Assembly (NCBI GenBank): GCA_020846815.1
Contig: JADLDF010000250.1
Coordinates: 1-6,739 of the forward strand
Length of the DNA: 6,739 bases
Direction of reading: 5' to 3'
Origin: Gammaproteobacteria bacterium
GTDB lineage: Bacteria; Pseudomonadota; Gammaproteobacteria; Steroidobacterales; Steroidobacteraceae
The notes beneath the pieces were generated by a model that saw only the letters and a list, made by a program, of their open reading frames with translations, searched no databases and was not told the origin of the DNA. Numbering within the stretch: position 1 is the first letter of the stretch; every line of letters begins with the position of its first letter. Shown in pieces: positions 1-3,700 of the stretch. Both the position numbers and the translations under genes were made by a program.

Positions 1-1668
1 CCGCTCGGCGGGCGCGGATCGCGCCAGGGCCTGCTCTGCGTCAACCACGAGTACGTGGACATCGAGCTGTGCTTCACCGGCCTGCCGCGCGATGCACGCG
101 AGCGGATACTGGCGCGGCCCGACTGGATCCGCCGCAACCCCGGCGCGGCCGCCTGGATGCAGGCCGCGCACGGCGTCTCGGTGCTGCAGGTCGAGCGCAC
201 GCTGCGTGGCCGCTGGCGCCACGTCGTCGGCAGCCGCTTTGCGCGCCGCATCACCGCGACGACGCCCTGCGACATCCATGGCCCGGCGCGCGGCCACGAG
301 CTGCTGCGCACGCGCGCCGATCCTTCCGGCACGCGCGCACTCGGCACGTTCGCGAACTGCGCGGGCGGCCGCACGCCCTGGGGCACCTACCTCACATCGG
401 AAGAGAACATCGACGACTACTTCGGCGGCGCGTCGAGCTGGCTCGCCGGCGCCGGGACCGACGACGACGCGACGCGTGCGGCGCATGCGCGCTTCCCACT
501 GCCCGAGCGCTCGGCCTACGGCTGGGAACACGTCGATGCGCGCTTCGACCTGCGGCAGGAACCGCGCGAGGCACTGCGCTGCGGCTGGATGGTCGAGATC
601 GACCCGCGCGATCCGGCGCGGCCGCCACGCAAGCGCACGGCACTCGGGCGTTTCTGCCACGAGGGCGCGAACACGATCGTCGCCCGTGACGGGCGGGTGG
701 CGGCCTACATGGGCGACGACGATCCGTTCGAGTACGTCTACACGTTCGTCACGCGCGAGCGCTTCGACCCGCGCAACCCTGCCGCCAGCCGCGACCTGCT
801 CGACACGGGCACGCTGTATGTCGCGCGCTTCGATGCCGACGGTCGCGGTGTCTGGCTGCCGCTGGTGCACGACGAGCGCGGACCGCTGAATGCGGCGGCC
901 GGCTTCCGCGACCAGGGCGAGGTGCTGATCAAGTGCCGCGCCGCCGCCGACCTGCTGGGCGCGACGCCCATGGACCGTCCCGAGGACGTCGAACCGAGCC
1001 CCGTCAGCGGCCGCGTCTACATCGCCTGCACCAAGAACGGCGCGCGCGAGCGCGACAGCCGCCAAGGCACCTGGACGAACCGGCGCATCGAACTCGGCAC
1101 CGATGCAGCCAACCCGCGGCCGCTGAACGACTTCGGCCACGTCATCGAACTCGTCGAAGAGGGCGACGACGCGACCGCGACGCACTTCCGCTGGAACGTG
1201 TTCCTGCTCGCGGGCGATCCGGCCGCGCCGGGTTCGCGTTTCCTGACGCACAGTGAGGACCTGGTCCCGGGCCGCCTCGGGCGCACCGACGTCTACTGCG
1301 CCGGCTACGCCGACGCCTCGCAGGTCAGCCCGATCGCCTGCCCCGACAATCTCGGCTTCGACCCACAGGGCCGTCTCTGGATCGTGACCGACGCGGAGCC
1401 CGGCCTCGTGGCCCACAACGGCTGTTTTGTGGTGCCGACCGAGGGCCCCGACCGCGGCAGGCTGCGCCAGATCGCCAGCGGACCGGTGGGCTGCGAGCTG
1501 GCCGGCTGCGAGTTCACTCCCGACGGACGCACGCTGTTCCTGAGCGTCCAGCACCCGGGCGAAGGCGGCACGATCGACGCGCCGATCAGTCACTGGCCCG
1601 ACGGCGGTGACCTGCCGGCACGCGCCAGCCTGGTGGCGCTGAGCCGCGAGGACGGCGGTCCACTGTAG
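1..1668 (+). CDS. PhoX-family (DUF839) alkaline phosphatase, 5'-truncated by the window
   Basis: The reading frame is open from base 1, so this is the C-terminal 555 residues of a larger protein. A GTG at 55 is not the start, because the 18 codons before it already encode family sequence (G-L-L-C-V-N-H-E-Y at about codons 10-18). Hallmarks in order, numbered from the first codon: N-H-E-Y (15-18); N-C-A-G-G-R-T-P-W-G-T with S-E-E-N following (Cys at 120); R-F-C-H-E-G-A (Cys-His-Glu 219-221); M-G-D-D-D-P-F-E-Y-V-Y just after; M-D-R-P-E-D (about 324); P-D-N-L-G-F-D-P-Q-G-R-L-W (about 448); and C-terminal F-T-P-D-G-R-T-L-F and Q-H-P-G-E. PhoX enzymes are periplasmic, Tat-exported phosphomonoesterases with an iron/calcium cofactor. 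The conserved N-H-E Glu and the N-C-A-G-G Cys lie in regions that supply metal ligands in characterised members. Any Tat signal is outside the window. DUF839 has uncharacterised paralogues, so the family is certain but phosphatase activity and phosphate regulation are inferred. No T-tracted terminator follows the TAG stop. Confidence 0.93.
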   Translation, partial: PLGGRGSRQGLLCVNHEYVDIELCFTGLPRDARERILARPDWIRRNPGAAAWMQAAHGVSVLQVERTLRGRWRHVVGSRFARRITATTPCDIHGPARGHELLRTRADPSGTRALGTFANCAGGRTPWGTYLTSEENIDDYFGGASSWLAGAGTDDDATRAAHARFPLPERSAYGWEHVDARFDLRQEPREALRCGWMVEIDPRDPARPPRKRTALGRFCHEGANTIVARDGRVAAYMGDDDPFEYVYTFVTRERFDPRNPAASRDLLDTGTLYVARFDADGRGVWLPLVHDERGPLNAAAGFRDQGEVLIKCRAAADLLGATPMDRPEDVEPSPVSGRVYIACTKNGARERDSRQGTWTNRRIELGTDAANPRPLNDFGHVIELVEEGDDATATHFRWNVFLLAGDPAAPGSRFLTHSEDLVPGRLGRTDVYCAGYADASQVSPIACPDNLGFDPQGRLWIVTDAEPGLVAHNGCFVVPTEGPDRGRLRQIASGPVGCELAGCEFTPDGRTLFLSVQHPGEGGTIDAPISHWPDGGDLPARASLVALSREDGGPL

Positions 1669-1767
1669 CGACGCAGGCTTTCAGCCACCACAGCGACGCG
1701 GGCTTTCGGCCACCATGGCAACGCAGGCGGTCAGCCACCATGGCGACGCGCGCTCCTGGCCACCATT
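1668..1767. repeat. Four tandem 25-bp repeats, perfectly phased
   Basis: Units lie at 1668-1692, 1693-1717, 1718-1742 and 1743-1767, each exactly 25 bp with no spacer. By hand comparison, pairs 1/2, 1/3, 2/3 and 2/4 are 20-21/25 identical. Invariant in all four are GC at unit positions 1-2, ACGC at 4-7 and GCCACCA at 17-23. In unit 1, GGCT-TTC-AGCC can form a small hairpin. Unit 2 keeps it with a G-U pair, and units 3 and 4 lose it. The first unit starts on the last base of the PhoX stop codon, so the array is entirely non-coding, and a 25-bp period does not preserve a reading frame. It could be a VNTR, a degenerate protein-binding array or a mRNA 3'-end element; the sequence does not decide. 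Confidence 0.93.
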
Positions 1768-1773
1768 CATTGC

Positions 1774-1792
1774 GGACCGGCCAGGCTGGTCC
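1774..1792. repeat. Inverted repeat, 8-bp stem with 3-nt loop
   Basis: GGACCGGC, loop CAG, then GCTGGTCC: seven Watson-Crick pairs and one G-U pair on the + strand. It is followed by GGGGCGGG rather than a T-tract, so it is not a classical intrinsic terminator. It ends 9 bp before the TACACT -10-like box of the next gene, covering the position where a -35 element would sit. An operator or a weak 3'-end stem for the upstream transcript are both possible. Confidence 0.6.
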
Positions 1793-1801
1793 GGGGCGGG
1801 C

Positions 1802-1807
1802 TACACT
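1802..1807 (+). promoter_or_regulatory. Possible -10 element (TACACT) for the lipoprotein gene
   Basis: TACACT matches four of six bases of TATAAT and stands out in a GC-rich gap. No good -35 is seen at 16-18 bp; that position falls inside the 1774-1792 inverted repeat. If used, transcription would begin near 1813-1815, leaving only a few bases before the ATG at 1818, or about 16 before the ATG at 1830. Confidence 0.35.
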
Positions 1808-1817
1808 GCGCCCCGAG

Positions 1818-2372
1818 ATGAGGTATCGAATGCAGGCAGCAAGCGGGCTGGTCTTCGCCGCGCTGCTCGGCCTGTGCGGATGCGCGTCGCTCTCCGAGAA
1901 GGATTGCCGCGGTGGCGACTGGTACGCGATCGGTCTGCGCGACGGTGCGGCCGGACGCAGCGAGGACTATGTCGCCGAGCATTCCGCGGCCTGCCAGGCC
2001 TTCGGCGTCGCGCCCGACCACGAACGCTGGCTCGCGGGCCGCGAACGCGGTCTCGAGCGCTTCTGCACGGCGCGCAACGGCTTCCGCATCGGCGAGGTCG
2101 GCGGCCGCTACGACGACGTCTGCTTCGCGGCTGCCGAGCTCGAGTTCCGCCGCGGCTACGAGCTCGGCTTTAGAATGAACCAGGTCCGCAGCCGGCTGGA
2201 GCGCATCGACGACGAGATCCGCCTGGCCGAGGGCCAGCTCGCACGCAAGGCCGCAGAGCTCACCGACGCGGAGCGCGAGCGCCTGCAATGGCGGCTGCGC
2301 GAGCTCGCGGCGGAGCGCGGCTATGTGCAGCGCGAGCACGACGATCTCGAATGGCGCGGGCGCTCGCTGTGA
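1818..2372 (+). CDS. DUF2799-type lipoprotein with C-terminal coiled coil
   Basis: Predicted 184-residue envelope lipoprotein of unknown function. From the ATG at 1818 there is a basic n-region (M-R-Y-R), a hydrophobic stretch (about 8-19) and a lipobox L-C-G-C, with Cys22 as the lipidation site and Ala at +2. The mature part reads D-W-Y-A-I-G-L-R-D-G-A-A-G-R (34-47), then G-R-E-R-G-L-E-R-F-C (74-83), N-G-F-R-I-G (87-92), Y-D-D-V-C-F (98-103) and R-R-G-Y-E-L-G (111-117). This is the Trp/Gly/Asp-Gly pattern I associate with DUF2799. Four mature cysteines (30, 59, 83, 102) could form two disulfides in the periplasm. Residues about 122-178 are charged and heptad-like, probably a coiled coil. Start choice is uncertain. 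ATG 1830 has a well-placed GAGG (1820-1823) but would leave a signal peptide with no basic residue. ATG 1740 would bury the signal peptide behind 26 residues and lies inside the repeat array. Position relative to PhoX suggests no functional link. Confidence 0.82.
   Translation: MRYRMQAASGLVFAALLGLCGCASLSEKDCRGGDWYAIGLRDGAAGRSEDYVAEHSAACQAFGVAPDHERWLAGRERGLERFCTARNGFRIGEVGGRYDDVCFAAAELEFRRGYELGFRMNQVRSRLERIDDEIRLAEGQLARKAAELTDAERERLQWRLRELAAERGYVQREHDDLEWRGRSL
1820..1823 (+). promoter_or_regulatory. GAGG Shine-Dalgarno-like site bearing on the lipoprotein start
   Basis: GAGG is followed by six bases and then ATG at 1830, ideal spacing. The alternative ATG at 1818 has only a directly abutting GAG. 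The site therefore argues for an N-terminus 4 residues shorter, against the signal-peptide charge argument for 1818. Confidence 0.4.
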
Positions 2373-2403
2373 ACGCCGCGCGCCGCACCAACGGCGCGGG
2401 CGT
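2373..2403 (+). terminator. Stem-loop directly after the lipoprotein stop; possible terminator
   Basis: ACGCC, one bulged G, CGCGCC, an 8-nt loop (2385-2392), then GGCGCG and GGCGT: 11 pairs with one bulge, starting at the base after the TGA. The stem is strong, but it is followed by TTGGCGGTGG, not a U-run. It could act as a Rho-independent terminator only weakly, or protect the mRNA 3' end. Confidence 0.4.
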
Positions 2404-2406
2404 TGG

Positions 2407-2456
2407 CGGTGGACACCGTGCGCCGCACACAGGGTATGGGTGCTCGACGTGAGCAC
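2407..2456 (+). repeat. Cluster of further inverted repeats before the MDR remnant
   Basis: CGGTG-GA-CACCG lies at 2407-2418, and a perfect 6-bp stem GTGCTC-GACGT-GAGCAC at 2440-2456. CCGTGC at 2416-2421 could instead pair with GCACGG at 2453-2458. A direct repeat GCGCCGCAC occurs at 2380-2388 and 2420-2428. The second stem ends 18 bases before the ribosome-binding site of the 50-codon frame. I see no convincing promoter hexamers in 2373-2484. Confidence 0.55.
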
Positions 2457-2474
2457 GGCGTCGTAGCAAAGGAC

Positions 2475-2478
2475 GAGG
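2475..2478 (+). promoter_or_regulatory. GAGG ribosome-binding site for the 50-codon MDR tail
   Basis: GAGG in the context GGACGAGGAC, followed by six bases and ATG at 2485. This textbook spacing implies that the short frame can be translated even though it encodes only the end of a known protein fold. Confidence 0.55.
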
Positions 2479-2484
2479 ACAGGC

Positions 2485-2637
2485 ATGACGATGATCCCGA
2501 ACAGTCAGCAGCAGTACCAGCTCGTGCGCCAGGCCAAGGGCTTCGGCGACCGCGTGTTGCCCTTCGAGGCGGCCGAAGAGGCCTATGCCTGGATGGGCAC
2601 GGGCGGCCACTTCGGCAAGATCGTGATCCGCCTTTGA
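2485..2637 (+). pseudogene. C-terminal remnant of an MDR-family (zinc-type alcohol dehydrogenase / quinone oxidoreductase) gene, still an open 50-codon frame
   Basis: ATG 2485 to TGA 2635-2637 encodes 50 residues. They include S-Q-Q-Q-Y, then R-V-L-P-F-E-A-A-E-E-A-Y-A-W-M and G-G-H-F-G-K-I-V-I-R-L at the very C-terminus. Medium-chain dehydrogenase/reductases (about 320-350 residues) typically end in just this way: x-R-V-F-P-L-E-x-A-x-E-A-h-x-x-M-x-x-G-x-H-F-G-K-I-V-hydrophobic. The GroES-like catalytic domain and the Rossmann NAD(P) motif are absent. An in-frame TAG at 2464-2466 blocks extension, and the lipoprotein gene occupies the space the rest would need. It therefore cannot be an active oxidoreductase. 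However, the frame is intact, has a good ribosome-binding site, and its stop overlaps the TTG start of the XdhC gene. That looks like an old MDR-xdhC operon junction left after a deletion, and the remnant may now serve as a translated leader. A functional small protein is the alternative. Confidence 0.65.
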
Positions 2638-3674
2638 ATCCGAGCCTCGAACTCTTCGAACGCGAGCGTGCGGCCGGCCGGCCGCTGGTCGCAGCGATCG
2701 TCATCGCGACGACCGGCTCGACCTATCGCAAGCCGGGCGCCTGGATGCTGTTCGCGCAGTCCGGCGAGCGCGCCGGGCTGCTGAGCGGTGGCTGCCTCGA
2801 GGGCGATCTCGGCGAGCGCGCCGCGCGGCTGCTGGCCGAGGGACGCCGCCTCGAGCTCACGAGCTACGACAGCCGCAGCTCCGACGATCCGATCTGGGGG
2901 CTCGGCCTCGGCTGCGAAGGCCTGATGCAGATCCTGCTGCTGCGCGTCGACGCCACGGGCGGCTACCAGCCGCTCGCCGAGCTCGCGCGGCTCGAGGCCG
3001 CGGGCGAAGCCGGAAGCTGGAGCGTCGCGCTTGCAGTCGCGGGCGCGGGCGCGGGCGCGGCGCCCGGGCAGGTCTGGCTCGACGCACATGGGCAGCCTGC
3101 GGGTCTCTCGACTACGACGCTCGGTGGCGCAAGCGTCGAGCTGTTCGTCGCACAGGTCGCGCGCGCGCCGCGGGTGCTGATCTGCGGCGCCGGCCCCGAC
3201 GTCGAGCCGGTGGTCGCCTGGGGCGCGGCGCTGAGCTGGCATCTCAGCGTCGTCGACCATCGCTCCGCCTACATCGACCCGGCGCGCTTTCCGGCCGCGC
3301 GGGCCGTACGCCGCCTCGACGCCGACGAGCTCGCGTGTGCGCTCGACCTGTCGCGCTTCGACGCCGCCGTGGTCATGAGCCACCATCTCATCGCCGACGG
3401 CCGGTATCTCGCCGCGCTCGCACCCGCGCCGATCCCCTACGTCGGCCTGCTCGGACCGGCGGCGCGACGCGAGCGCCTGTTCGCCGAGATCGGCGCGGCC
3501 GCCACGGCCACGCTGCGCCCGCGGCTGCGCGCACCGGTCGGGCTCGACCTCGGCGGCCGCACGCCCGAGGCGATCGCGCTGTCGATCGTCGCGGAGGTGC
3601 AGGCGGCGCTGCATGGCCGCCAGGGTGAACCCTTCTCGATGCATCTCGGACAGCCGAATCCCGAGGACGGCTGA
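2634..3674 (+). CDS. XdhC/CoxI-family molybdoenzyme maturation protein
   Basis: 346 residues, normal for the family. XdhC proteins bind molybdenum cofactor, protect it and help deliver its sulfurated form to xanthine-dehydrogenase-type hydroxylases in the cytoplasm. The N-terminal XdhC_CoxI domain shows G-S-T-Y-R-K-P-G-A-W-M (28-38) and S-G-G-C-L-E-G-D (51-58, Cys54), followed by G-L-G-C-E-G (91-96). The C-terminal Rossmann domain shows V-L-I-C-G-A-G-P-D-V-E-P (181-192), M-S-H-H (248-251), Y-V-G-L-L-G (269-274) and P-V-G-L-D-L-G-G-R-T-P-E-A-I-A-L-S-I (301-318). The TTG start at 2634 is chosen because family similarity begins there (L-N-P-S-L-E-L-F). It overlaps the upstream TGA as T-TGA and has no clear ribosome-binding site of its own, so translational coupling is likely. 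The frame continues upstream without family sequence. An Ala-Gly repeat (about 136-142) lies in the interdomain linker. No molybdoenzyme subunits or MobA-like partner are present, so its client is unknown and I give no gene symbol. Confidence 0.9.
   Translation: MNPSLELFERERAAGRPLVAAIVIATTGSTYRKPGAWMLFAQSGERAGLLSGGCLEGDLGERAARLLAEGRRLELTSYDSRSSDDPIWGLGLGCEGLMQILLLRVDATGGYQPLAELARLEAAGEAGSWSVALAVAGAGAGAAPGQVWLDAHGQPAGLSTTTLGGASVELFVAQVARAPRVLICGAGPDVEPVVAWGAALSWHLSVVDHRSAYIDPARFPAARAVRRLDADELACALDLSRFDAAVVMSHHLIADGRYLAALAPAPIPYVGLLGPAARRERLFAEIGAAATATLRPRLRAPVGLDLGGRTPEAIALSIVAEVQAALHGRQGEPFSMHLGQPNPEDG
3041..3058. repeat. GGGCGC x3 hexanucleotide repeat inside the XdhC gene
   Basis: Three exact copies of GGGCGC, continuing into GGCGCC. 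They encode the alternating Gly-Ala run at residues about 137-142, between the N-terminal domain and the Rossmann domain. A change by whole units would keep the frame. Confidence 0.85.
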
Positions 3675-3700
3675 ACGTCGGTCGCGAAAGCAGAAGCGCG

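Noticed and set aside
1711..1745. CCACCATGG sequences resembling eukaryotic start contexts in the repeat units
   Set aside because: The DNA is clearly bacterial; the match arises from the repeat consensus and opens no supported gene.
1668..1767. CRISPR-like array
   Set aside because: The 25-bp units abut directly with no unique spacers, and no cas genes are nearby.
1740..1817. Upstream ATG at 1740 as lipoprotein start
   Set aside because: It lies in the tandem repeat array, has no ribosome-binding site, and would put 26 non-signal residues before the lipoprotein signal peptide.
1767..2486. Minus-strand open frame (239 codons) opposite the lipoprotein gene
   Set aside because: The + strand has a lipobox and family motifs; the antisense product is low-complexity Ala/Leu/Arg.
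2403..2633. Upstream extension of the XdhC frame to 2403
   Set aside because: The added residues have no family similarity and overlap the MDR tail frame; XdhC similarity begins at TTG 2634.
3675..3700. Possible bidirectional terminator between xdhC and hrpB (CGCG arms 3683-3686 and 3697-3700)
   Set aside because: Only a 4-bp stem with a 10-nt loop and no T-tract on either strand.
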